Assembly: GCA_001598975.1 (NCBI GenBank)
Contig: BBXU01002355.1
Span: forward strand, 1 to 14,495
Length of the DNA: 14,495 nucleotides
Direction of reading: 5' to 3'
From: Parachlorella kessleri
Taxonomy: Eukaryota > Chlorophyta > Trebouxiophyceae > Chlorellales > Chlorellaceae
Below the pieces are notes generated by a model. That model was not told where the DNA came from and ran no database searches. It saw only the letters and a program-made list of their open reading frames with translations. The position numbers and the translations under genes are program-made. Of this stretch, positions 1 through 8,987 are shown one piece after another (position 1 is the first letter of the stretch; the number at the start of each line of letters is the position of its first letter).

Positions 1-25
1 TCCCGGACTAACCCCTGGCGTGCAG

Positions 26-1794
26 GAGCGCTACCTGATGGCCCTCCTCCAGGCCCCCGAGCGCCGCCGCCGGGCGCAGGACAACTCCCCACCCCTGGAC
101 GATGCCGACGACACCAGCGCTGACGGCGACGACAGCACAGCAAGGGACGACAAGGGCGACGGCAGCGGCGGCGGAGCAACGGATGCTCTGGGAGGCAAGA
201 GGAACGGGGGCACCGGCGCTGGCGGCAGGAGGCTGGTGAAGAAGGGGAGCGGGCGGCTGAAGGCGTCGGCGTCCGAGCCGGCGGGGCTCGGCAGCTCCCT
301 GGGAAGAAAGTCATCCTTGCAGTCGCTGGTGAGTCACGGGAGCCTGCTGCGCTGCTGGGACCGGTGGCGGGAGTGCCGGTGCGCAGAGCCCGGCGCAGCT
401 GATGAGTCATCCCCAAGTCTGTTTGGCCTGGGATTGGTCCCTGGGACCCCGCCGGGGAGTGCCCACTTTAGGCGTCTGTGGGTCGTCAGCCGCCAGGGTT
501 GGATGCCAGGATGTGCTTCACCTGCCCTCTTGTATGCTGCTCATGGTATGGTGGCTGGAAATGGAAGTCCTGACTGGCAGCATCAGCCGCAGTCAGCGAC
601 CGAAGGGAGAGAGCACAGCTGTCTTGGTGAGCTTTCTGCCTGGTTTGAAGCAGCAGCAGTCCAACTCGGTAGCTTCCCGCCGAACCTGCTGCGAATTCCT
701 GGCTGAGGGAGGGCCCGTAACGCGGTACACATGGCGTGTTTCATGTGCTTCTGTGCGTGCAGTTGGGGTGGTGGGGCGGCAAACCTGAGTCAGAAAAGGC
801 GGCGGCAGTACGAGACCCAGCAGACATGCTGCAGCCCATTCCGGAGGAGCACGGTGGCGGCGCAGGTGGGTCTGGTGGCTCATGCTTGGTGCGCCCCTTG
901 GAAGTGCGTAGATTGCATATGATTAAGCCATCTTGAGAGTGTAGCCCGGGGGGATTGAAGCGGGGGGGTTCCCCTTAGTCCGGGTATTTATAGGTGGTGA
1001 CTGGTGTAACATGGAATAACTAGTAAATGGAACTATGTGACGATTGCAGGCTGGTTGTGGTTGCCGAGCCTTAAAGAGGGGGGGCGGGGGGGTCCCCTCA
1101 GTGGGGGTGCGAGGCGGTCAAGTGAGGGCAGCGGTGGAGGTCCGTCTTTGACATGACGAGCGGCGCAGTTGGGTGTTGTCAAGGCTGTTTCGACACTAAC
1201 AGAAATGCGTACCCGCCTTCAAACTCCTTTTCTGCAGTGGTTTTGGACATTGACCACCCCCCTGCAGCCACCCCCCGACTCCACTCCATGTCTCCGGTAC
1301 CCGCCCTTGCCACCCAGCCACCCGAAGCCTCACCCGGGGGCAGCTTCCTTGGTGCCGGTACCTTCACGCATCCGCTGCAGCAGCCCGCCACACCCCGCGG
1401 CATTATCCCCGCAGTCACAGTGGAGCGGTGGGAGGCTCCTATCACCCCCAGCAGCCGCGTCTCCCCTCAGAAACCCCACCAGTCGCAGCAGCAGCCGGAG
1501 CCTGGCACGCCGCTCGGCAGCAGGCTCGCTCCCCTGAAGCTGCGGCAGCGCAGCCCCCTCGGCAGGGCCAGCCCCTCTGGGGGCGGGGGTGGTGGCGGGG
1601 ATACTGCACGGGGCGTCAGCGGCAGTGCGCAAGTGGGGTGCCTGGAGCGCCTCAGCAACCCCAGGACTCCCCGGACGGCCAGGGCGCCGAGCGAGTCGTG
1701 TGGCAGGGGGGGAGGGGTCAAGCGCGGCAGCATGGCCACCGCGGCGGGGGTGGAGCGGTCGATAGGGAGCGCGGCGGCGGGGGGCGGTGGCAAG
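26..1794 (+). other. Low-complexity cytosolic linker of the channel (three exons)
   Basis: Exons 26-328, 763-865 and 1238-1794 encode about 321 residues rich in Gly, Ser, Pro, Arg, Asp and Gln, with acidic runs, polyglycine and many SP/TP dipeptides. No membrane helix or known fold is visible. In plant MSL channels the cytosolic segment after TM4 is variable. Here it is long and probably disordered, with many potential proline-directed phosphorylation sites. The two introns inside this block (329-762, 866-1237) are 434 and 372 nt and show nothing but G-rich tracts. Exon 2 (763-865) is the least certain exon of the gene. It is supported by an acceptor at 761-762, a donor GTGGGT at 866 and phases that fit both neighbours. 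Confidence 0.7.
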
Positions 1795-4700
1795 GTGGGC
1801 TGGTTTTGGTATTTTGAGAGAAAGGTACAAGTCTTGTACAAGTGGCTCTTGTAAACCCCCAACAACAAAGTGGGCTGGGCATGGCACTAGGGCTCCGGTC
1901 ACTGCATGAGCCCTGGCCCCGTACACAAAGTTGCTGTTGCCGAGGGGAGGTGGTGGCAAGGTGTGGCGTGGCTGGCGTCTGGGGCAGTGGGACTGACCCT
2001 GGTGGCACCCTGGTGACACAAACATGTGATCTCTTGTACGGGCCGCTCTGTGCGCCGCCACCGCTTCTGGCATGTGAGTAGGCCTCTGCATAGGGAGTTG
2101 TGTGCCTCCCTGAATTGGGAATTGTGGGTAGTAAGGAAGTTATGTTGGTGGGGCAAAGTCCCCGGTCTGGTCCGGTCAGCATCCCCTGTTAGTATCTGCG
2201 TAGATTTTTTCCATACAGAAGCCCTATCCCCGCTGCAGGAGTCGGTCCAGAACCTGAAGAAGGAGCTGCCCAGCGCGGAGAGCATGCACAGCAGCCTGCT
2301 GAACAAGGGCCCGGTGGCGGTGGCGGCCAAGCTCTCGCGGGTGGAGAAACACATCCGCAAGAATGCCCTTCAGGTGGGAGGGAGACAGCAAGGGCAGGCC
2401 ACTGCTTCCCGCTGGTGCCCCATGTTCAATGTGTCGGTTGATGTGTGACTACGAAGACCCTGTCACCTGTTGAGGGCAGTATGGCCCTGTGTTGGTGTTG
2501 GAAGAGTCCATGAGCTTGTAGTGCAGCCCGTAAGATGGAGATTGACTCACCACTTACTCCAATATGGTGTCCCACCCAATCACGGCCAAGGGCTGCATAG
2601 GAGTCCAGCTCAAAACGTAGCATTCTTTTCCGTCAAAGAGCTGCAAGATACTGCGTGCAGATCACCTTCTATGACGAGCTGTCTGGCCAGCGACGGGAGA
2701 AGGTGACTAATGAGGCTGAGGCCAAGCGGCTGGCCTTCTACCTGTTCTACACCGTCAAGGAAGACTTCTCCAGGTGTGTGGGGGTGGGGAGGGGGGGGGC
2801 GCGCGAGTAATCGGTGACTAACGAGGCTGAGGCCAATCGACTGGCCGTTTACCTGTTCTACACTGTCAAGAAGACTTCTCCAGATGTGCGTGTGGTGCGT
2901 GCGTGTGTGTGTGGTGGGGGGGGAGGGGGGGGGATGCAACCAGTGGGTGATTCGTGGGATGACTATTGGGTGGCAAAGACAACGTCCTTGCCCTTTACTC
3001 TCTGGCTGAATCGTTCCATGGGAGACCCAAGGTGTACTGGGATGCAGAGTTGTGTCTTGCTTCCTGTTGACGTCTGCTGGCCACTGCTGAGGGCTACAGC
3101 CACAGACTTGCAATGGACTATAGCTCTCATTGTTTGTGAGACAAACTTATGGAGTTGCCGTCCAGCGTGCTACTGTAAATGCCTCCAACAGCGGCCCACT
3201 AAGCGGAGGGATCTCCCTAGCGGTAGCCAAGCTGTCGGCAGGCTTCACACCGCCCATGTGGTCATGCTATGCGTGCCGTTGACACTGCTACCCCTGCAGA
3301 CCTTATATTACCATAGATGACTTGGAGGATATTCTTGAAGAGAAGGAGGCACAGGAAGCCTACAAGGTGACTGCTAGACACTGCGTGTGGTCGATGCATG
3401 TCATCTATTGTTGTAAGCTTCGCCAGTTGAACCTGGGCCCGGAGTGCTTGGATACGAAGGGTTATGGACACAGGTGTTTGGGCACTGAAGCTGCCAAGTG
3501 TAGCAGCGCATGTAACGTCGCCTTATGTTGGTGAAGTCTTACTGTACCTCTGCTGCAGATGCTGGACAAAGATGGGAACGGGCGGGTGACTCTGGCCGAG
3601 TGTGCCGACGCAGTCATCAATGTCTTCAAGTGAGTCACTGGCACCTTCTCCTTTTCCCTGCAAAGGCGCTCTAACGAGTGGCCTTGGCCTGGTTCACCCC
3701 AGGTATTCAAGTGGGTCTGGCCCCAGCTGTCTGTGATGTTGCGATCACACTCCGCTGTTGCGGCTGGTGCTGGTCAAATTGGGACTCCCAACTTGGTGGA
3801 ATGAACACGTCCAAGTAGGGTTTGCTGGATGACAAGGGCACGATGTTCGAGCAGGGGCTTGTGATATGCCAGACTAGTTTTGGACCTTCGGAGTAAAAGC
3901 AAAGCACCCAGCAGCCAGCAAGGGACAGTCAGTCCCCGTGGTTCATCGATTATGAGAGCTGCACAGCTAACATGCTGCGTGCGCTGTATGTCGCAGGGAT
4001 CGAGAGTGAGTGTGCCTGGCAACCCGCGATAGCTACACGCCAGCAGTCCAGGAGACGCTGTCTTTATTTGGGTTGCTGTGCTGTCCATATGCGGGTCCTC
4101 ATGCGTTCAAACACTTTCTTAAAAAGGTTTGCATTGCTTGTATCCTTGATGGAGGTGTCCTTCAGCACGCTTCAGCCTGCTGTGCCCCCTGGCAGATGCT
4201 TGTTTGCTCCTGTGCAAGTAGAATGCTATCCTCCTGTGCTCTTCAGTCGAGGTTGGCAGGGCTCAGTGGCTTTTGGCAGATTATGAAGCAGCCCCTGGGG
4301 TGGGGATACATTGCACTCAGGGGTAGCATTTTCTGGGCTTTGCCTGTGCAGATACCTTGCAACCAGCCTGCGGGACACCAAGAACATTGTGGGCAAGCTT
4401 GGCTTCATGATTGGAGTGGTGAGCGCCTGTGGAGAGGGGTAGTTAGCACTGTGTGTTTTCATATAGATACTATATCCTTGTGCGGCCAGCATCTGCCAGG
4501 AGCTGGGTGACCACTGGGGCTACAGGGGGAGAGCGCATCACTTAGGAACTCGATGGCATTCCTATCTGGCTGGCAACGCCGTCGCCGAGCCGACCCCAGT
4601 GCTTGCAAAGTAACTTCTACAATGCAACCCAAGCGCTGCCCATCTGCCCAGACAAATGGTGACAACGGATCAAACTGCGGGCAACTAGGTGTGCAGTCAG

Positions 4701-7700
4701 TGCAAGTGCAGGACTTTTGCGGTGGCTTATGGCTCTTGGACCATGCTGCGAGTTGGGAACAGTTGTAGATGCGTGACCCTGGGGGTTGTGACTGGCCGCT
4801 CACCCCTCGGCTATGGCTAAGAACCGGGGCCTGGGCGGATTGATATGTTTCCTGTTGGTTGACTGGCTGCAGGGCCTCCACATCATGATGTTCTTCATCT
4901 ACCTGCTCATCCTGGGGGTGGATGCGTGGCAGGTGAGGCTGATTTGCTCGTTTGTTATTCGTGGCAGGTGATGCAGGCAGCCAAGGGGTGTGACCCCCCC
5001 CCCCCCTGGCTGGCTTTGGAGGCAATTGGATGGGTAGAATGGCGTTGATGGTCCCAGGGGGCTATGATGCACCCAGAGGTGTGGCTTTGCTGTGTGGTTT
5101 GCGCCTGGGCGGAGCAAGACCAGGTGCCGCTGGTAATGCCAAGTGGAGTAGTCTCTACCGATATGTTTTGCGGCTTCATGGCTTTCCGTGATCAGCAGCT
5201 CATTGGCTTGTCTGGCGGCAGGCCTAGCCTTGTTGCTGTTAGGCAGTGCACACTGAATTTCCAAGGCATCTCGATGGATCCAAGAACCCGAGCGACACCT
5301 GCGCCACAACGTGCTTGCAGGTGTTTGTGGCGGTGGTTCCGGTGCTGGGAGCGCTCTCATTTGCGATAGGCAGCAGCGTCAAGCAGGCAGTGGACAACTC
5401 CATCTTCCTCTTCGTAACCCACCCTTTTGATGTGAGTGTATGGAAGGTGGTGTGCATGGGGTATGCGTGCACCTCATGTCACCTTAAGGGTTGGCCCACT
5501 GCCCTGCGCCTGGCGTGTTCGAGTTGAGGAAGAACATCGGGCATTACACCTCATTGGCAAAGAGGCGCGAGGACAAAGAAGCATATCTCTTTGTCTTGCT
5601 GCTGCAGGTTGGAGACATTGTTGTCTTCAATGGCGTGGGCTACCAGGTGAGGTGCAGAGCAGGGTTCCGAGGCTTGCCTCAGTTACACCACAGGCTGGCT
5701 TCAGTGGTTCCTGTTTCATAGTTGCCTGCCGTGGCTTGCCTCAGTCACATCGCAGGCTGGCTTCAGTGCCTCCAGTGCTTCCCTTTAGGTTTCCTGCTGT
5801 GACCTCCTGTTTTATCTGTGTACCCCCGCAGGTGGAGGAAATCACTCTTCCTTGCACCGTGCTGCTGCGGACCACCGACTCGGCCAAGATCTGGTGGGTG
5901 GAAGCTGTCCCATGGCTCTTCCTTCCCTTCTTCCTTCCCTTCATCCTGCCTGGAAGCCGCCTATCCAAGTAGCATGTTGGCACCCTGTGAAATGATGGAA
6001 AGCGACATGGCGCTTTCTCGCTCCATGCCTTGCGTTTTGGAAAAGTAAACCCGGAAAGAAACACTCAGCCTGTGGTCCTTTTGCGGTGACAAGGAGGCCC
6101 CATAGCTTGTAGCAGTAGGCAGCGCTCAACCCCCATGGAGCTGCTGTCTGTGCAAGGACCCCACTGAGCATGAGCACGAGGATGAGCATGTTGACTGGAA
6201 GCTGCTGCCCGTGCAGGTACCCCAACGCCATGCTCATCACCACGCCCCTCCACAACGTCACGGTGTCGCCGCCGCTGGGGGACCTGGCCACCTTTATCGT
6301 GGACGCCACCACGCCCCTGGAGTGAGTTCTTTTGTGGGTTTTGTGTGTGGGTGGGGGTGGTGGGTGGGGGGGAGGGAGGACCCTGGAGTGAATGCTGGGT
6401 GCTGAGGCCCCTTGTGTCCGTCACTGTGCGGCCCTCCAGAGGTGATGCTAAGTTGCGTTCTCCAGCAAAGGCAGGTCGCCCCTGGGATTCTGGCACTGAC
6501 AAATTACCAAAGCCATCGGGAAGTCAATGGCCAGGGATTGTGGGAAGGAGCTGTGGGGGCATACATGTTACCATCCTGTGACCCTGCTGCGACCCTGCTG
6601 CAGTGTGGCCGAGAAGCTGAAGGATGCCGTGACAGCGTATGTGGCAGATCGCTCTCAAGACTTCAAGCAAACGGTGAGAATGCTGAGCCCGACATGCTTG
6701 CATGGAGACCTAGCTACTGCTGCTGGGTGCACCTTTGCTATGCACCTGTCCTGGTTCCTACCTCAGCCCCCTTGGCAGGGCACGGCCACTAGGTATTGCA
6801 TGGCCCATCAAGTGAAGGCAGACCACAGGTGTGTCGGGTAGGACATCAGTGAGACAACCTCCTTCCAGGGATGGTTTTGATGGTGGATGGTAAAGCTGTT
6901 CCTGGTGCCTCTTTGTTGTGTTTAGGTGAGCGTGTGGTGGGACCTGTCAAACGACCCCACTCGTCCCAACAAGCTGGCTCTGAAGATCAGCGTCAGCCTC
7001 ACCTACAACGGTAAGCAGTGTGCCCAGTCTGGGGTGTAGCATGCCCAGCATTGGGGGAGAGGTCCCCCTCAGAGTGCTGTGCCAGCCTGGCTATCACAGT
7101 TGGGCAAGGCGCTGAATGCCCTAAGGGCCCGCTTAGGCAGACCCCCATGCACAAAGGCTTGGACGGAGTGCGACACATGACGGCAGGGCAGTCCAGACAT
7201 TGCAATGCTGCTGGCTGCTGTACCCCTCTGCCAAGCCGCCCTAGGCGGCCAAGCGCCCTTGCCGGTGGTGCTGAGGGTGCAAAGCAAACTGACTGATGTC
7301 ATGCAAGTTGTCCCCTGTATGCCCTGCGTGGTGCTTCCTCAAGTCCTTCGATTCTTGCTACTTGCATGGCAGGCCTGAACCCACGCTGCTACCCGGAGCG
7401 TGGCAAGTACCTGCACTTTGTGCTCAACAAGCTGCATGAACTGGGGGTAAGCCGTCGCTGTGGTTGCATGGTGAGAACAGGGCCTGCCATCACCTACCGT
7501 GCTCAGTTGCCTCTGGCTGTGCCCTCAACACCTTGAAGGAGGAGTGGTGCTGTTTCGATGACTCATCACTTTTCAATTCCATGTGCAATGCATGTGGTGC
7601 CATGTTCTTTAGCAGGCTGCCAAGCTCTACCATCTGGAAACTGGGCCCTTCACAGCAATTTTTTTTAGCAAATTTCTAATGTGCAGGTGGAGGTTACCAA

Positions 7701-7812
7701 TGTGGTGCAGCCGGTGGTATCCCTGGGGCAGGGGCCACTGGTCCTAGGGGCGGTAGGGGGTACCAGCTCAGCTGTGCCAGCGAGCAACCCCTTCAGCAAG
7801 AAGGCCACATGA
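26..7812 (+). CDS. MscS-like mechanosensitive ion channel with EF-hand (5'-partial, at least 18 exons)
   Basis: Membrane-tension-gated channel of the plant MSL/fungal Msy branch of the MscS family. Exons: 26-328, 763-865, 1238-1794, 2239-2373, 2661-2773, 3300-3366, 3559-3629, 3997-4005, 4352-4418, 4873-4932, 5321-5431, 5608-5646, 5832-5893, 6217-6321, 6604-6673, 6926-7010, 7373-7446, 7687-7812 (stop TGA). All phases agree and give 718 residues in the window. Order: disordered linker (1-321); cytosolic helical region (322-426); EF-hand loop (429-440); the MSL-type FKDREYLATSLRDTK stretch; two membrane helices (about 466-525); the signature FVTHPFDVGD at the start of the beta domain, then WYPNAML; C-terminal alpha/beta region. 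The opening ERYLMALLQ aligns with the stretch that follows TM4 in plant MSL proteins, so the start and TM1-TM4 should lie upstream. Many introns exceed 300 nt. They hold no other gene that I can see, only the repeats listed separately. The donor of exon 3 could also be at 1825 (same phase, 10 more residues). The subcellular membrane cannot be told from this part. Confidence 0.9.
2702..2934 (+). repeat. Tandem duplication of an exon end; second copy is a decayed pseudo-exon
   Basis: The last 72 bases of the exon 2661-2773, its donor and the following GT/G-rich intron tract (copy 1, 2702-2812) recur directly downstream (copy 2, 2813 to about 2934), offset by 111 nt. Over the coding part the copies differ at about eight positions. 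Copy 2 has lost one base in the AAGGAAGAC stretch, which shifts the frame, and its donor GT has become AT just after the shared CAG. Copy 2 has no acceptor of its own and lies wholly in the intron 2774-3299, so it is read as a non-functional exon fragment. The true exon is copy 1, because its donor joins in phase to 3300. Confidence 0.85.
3565..3600 (+). other. EF-hand calcium-binding loop of the channel
   Basis: Encodes the 12-residue loop DKDGNGRVTLAE. Positions 1, 3, 5 and 12 are D, D, N and E, position 6 is G and position 8 is V, so every canonical ligand position is filled. It is preceded by a helix (ITIDDLEDILEEKEAQEAYK, exon 3300-3366). In Arabidopsis MSL10-type channels the equivalent stretch aligns but the loop is degenerate, whereas fungal Msy channels keep an EF-hand. 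Calcium binding is therefore likely from the sequence, but its effect on gating is an inference. Confidence 0.85.
3997..4005 (+). other. 9-nt microexon of the channel gene
   Basis: The bases GGATCGAGA are flanked by an acceptor (CGCAG, 3992-3996) and a perfect donor GTGAGT (4006-4011). The preceding exon ends with two bases of a codon and the next exon (4352) begins with one, so the microexon fits in phase and supplies Asp-Arg plus parts of Lys and Glu. The product reads FKDREYLATSLRDTK, which matches the plant MSL stretch of the type FRERRALALTLNDTK with no gap. Direct joining of 3629 to 4352 would keep the frame but drop three conserved positions. Confidence 0.85.
4994..5006. repeat. C13 homopolymer tract in a channel intron
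   Basis: Thirteen consecutive C residues lie in the intron 4933-5320. The tract is a simple mononucleotide repeat whose length is likely to be polymorphic or miscalled. No coding role is seen. Confidence 0.9.
5671..5768 (+). repeat. Two-copy direct repeat (36-nt core, 62-nt period) in a channel intron
   Basis: The 36-nt segments 5671-5706 and 5733-5768 match except for three bases. They lie in the intron 5647-5831. It appears to be a local tandem duplication with diverged spacers. No function is suggested. Confidence 0.85.
6349..6380 (+). repeat. G-rich tract with quadruplex potential
   Basis: Just inside the intron that begins at 6322, the coding strand carries at least four runs of three or more G separated by one to three bases. 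This pattern can form a G-quadruplex in DNA or pre-mRNA. Similar G tracts occur at 1073-1116 and 2781-2800/2912-2933 in other introns of the same gene. Formation in the cell is an inference. Confidence 0.6.
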
Positions 7813-8360
7813 GTGGGAGGGCAGGACATATATGCGAGTCGCCCAGATGTGACCTGGTAGGCTCAGGGTAGGTGTGATACAGCAGGAGGTCATGTGTGTA
7901 GCGGTTGATTGTAGGGTTCTGGAGGAGGAGGAAAGGATGCAACAGAAGTAGGGTCAGGAGGGTAGGAGAGCTAGCTGCAGCCAGTAGTAGGTGTAGGGCA
8001 GCTTTCAGTCTCGCAGGAGTACTGGGAACCTCAGAAGTTTGCAAAGCACCGTGCTTTTCCACTGCCTGCACTAGGCTATTGCAACGGATTGATCCCTCCG
8101 CTGGTCTGCACCTTTCTGCTTGTGTCTTCGCAGTCAAGTTTTTGGTTTTGTTACCTTGCATTCCTCCATCTGCCTTCAGTTGCAGTCTCCACCCACTGCC
8201 GTATGACTTAATCTATTGCTTGTGACTTCATGTTTCATTGCCGATCTTGCCTCATTATGGAAAGCACTGTTTCTGGCCATGCTTTTCACTTGTTCACAGA
8301 GCGATCCGCTGCCGCATATGCATGCATATGTGTGTGTGCGCACATGTATGGCATATATGG
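7813..8360 (+). other. 3' UTR of the channel gene
   Basis: Runs from the TGA at 7810-7812 to the first TGTAA motif on the + strand. No convincing reading frame or RNA gene is seen. It is purine-rich near 7915-7975. Near its end it holds a 38-nt tract (8313-8350) of strictly alternating pyrimidine and purine bases, including the perfect palindrome CATATGCATGCATATG. Confidence 0.55.
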
Positions 8361-8365
8361 TGTAA
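8361..8365 (+). terminator. Probable poly(A) signal TGTAA of the channel gene
   Basis: TGTAA is the usual poly(A) signal of chlorophyte green algae. This is the first one on the + strand after the stop codon, 549 nt downstream. Cleavage would be expected about 10-20 nt further on. No transcript evidence is available here. Confidence 0.5.
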
Positions 8366-8794
8366 TGCGGAGGTCCGCACTCATGCATGTTACTGCACAT
8401 ACATATTGCATCATTGTTTGGTAGCGTTGCTTTCTAGCAAGTGGTGGGTTATAGGGTAGGATATCTTGTATCAAGGCTGGTTAGCTTCCCTGTTCAGTGT
8501 TCATGCAGCATCAGCACCCATCTAGCCGAAAAGAAGCCTGCTCCATGGAAGTACTTTTTTATGTCCGGCATTGTGCATGAAATGGAGGCTAGGGACAAAG
8601 GGAGCAGGCGTGTGGGGTCTCCTTTATAAAGCTTGTATACTCCCTCCCTGATACGACAAGCATACAAGGCCCGAACCAGCAACAGAAGTCCAAAGGGCAG
8701 AAGCAATGCAAGCAAGGCAGCCACACCACACCTGATGGCCTACTGGAGGCCTCGTGCAGCAGCAAATTCTCTAGCATACCTTGTTCAGTCCCCA
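8366..8794. other. Intergenic spacer between convergent genes
   Basis: About 430 nt between the two opposed TGTAA signals. It holds only short chance reading frames. One on the - strand (8724-8494) has a hydrophobic N-terminus but nothing else to support it. A TTATAA-like stretch near 8623-8630 has no gene placed to use it. No repeats or RNA genes were recognised. Confidence 0.6.
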
Positions 8795-8799
8795 TTACA
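8795..8799 (-). terminator. Probable poly(A) signal TGTAA of the FNR gene
   Basis: TTACA on the + strand reads TGTAA on the - strand. It lies about 190 nt past the FNR stop codon and is the only such motif on that strand in the interval, which gives a 3' UTR of usual size for green algae. Confidence 0.65.
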
Positions 8800-8925
8800 A
8801 CAATGACTAGAAGAGCACCGGTGCAATACCATAGTGGGTGACAGGAGTTGGCAGTGGACTCTCCCTGAACCATGACACACCGCCGCCCTTTGAGCCACTG
8901 CTGCAAGCTGCAGCCCTCTCTACTG

Positions 8926-8987
8926 ACCATACGCCTCGGGTACCCTCGGTTTAAACACTGACCTCATTAGTCATCGAGGCGTATGGC
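8926..8987 (-). promoter_or_regulatory. Perfect 12-bp stem-loop directly after the FNR stop codon
   Basis: In the mRNA sense, CCATACGCCTCG (8986-8975) begins two bases after the TAA. Its exact reverse complement CGAGGCGTATGG lies at 8938-8927, with a 36-nt loop between. One extra G-U pair could extend the base. The loop contains a second CGAGG, which offers an alternative pairing. The structure would form in the 3' UTR of the FNR transcript. Confidence 0.7.

Larger units (their letters stand above)
4352..6321 (+). other. Membrane pore and MscS beta-domain exons
   Basis: Exon 4352-4418 ends in LGFMIGV and exon 4873-4932 continues with GLHIMMFFIYLLILGVDAW. Together they form the penultimate membrane helix. 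Exon 5321-5431 encodes the pore-lining helix (VPVLGALSFAIGSSVKQAVD) and the hallmark NSIFLFVTHPFD. Exon 5608-5646 (VGDIVVFNGVGYQ), exon 5832-5893 (VEEITLPCTVLLRTTDSAKI) and exon 6217-6321 (WYPNAMLITTPLHN) give the beta domain found just after the pore in MscS proteins. Helix and beta-domain boundaries fall near introns. The Gly in FAIGSS is a plausible helix-packing or kink residue by analogy with MscS. Confidence 0.88.

Noticed and set aside
1330..2091. 253-codon - strand open frame opposite channel exon 3
   Set aside because: Shadow of the GC-rich coding exon. Its translation is low-complexity Pro/Arg/Ala with no homology signal, and the + strand exon is supported by phase.
2814..3320. Possible alternative exon formed by the second copy of the duplicated segment
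   Set aside because: The copy has a frameshift, no donor GT at the equivalent place and no acceptor of its own.
6314..6393. CCTGGAGTGA repeated on either side of a G-rich tract, resembling a duplicated donor
   Set aside because: Only about 10 bases match, which can occur by chance. Unlike the case at 2702-2934 no longer homology is seen.
7235..7249. Small GC-rich hairpin GCCGCC-CTA-GGCGGC in a channel intron
   Set aside because: Six-base stem in GC-rich DNA is expected by chance, and no gene end or splice site is near.
8622..8640. TATA-like stretch TTTATAAAG
   Set aside because: No gene on either strand starts at a suitable distance downstream.
8494..8724. 76-codon - strand frame with a hydrophobic start (MAALLALLLPFGLLLL)
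   Set aside because: It lies past the FNR poly(A) signal, with no promoter, splice or family support. A hydrophobic start alone in a short frame is weak evidence.
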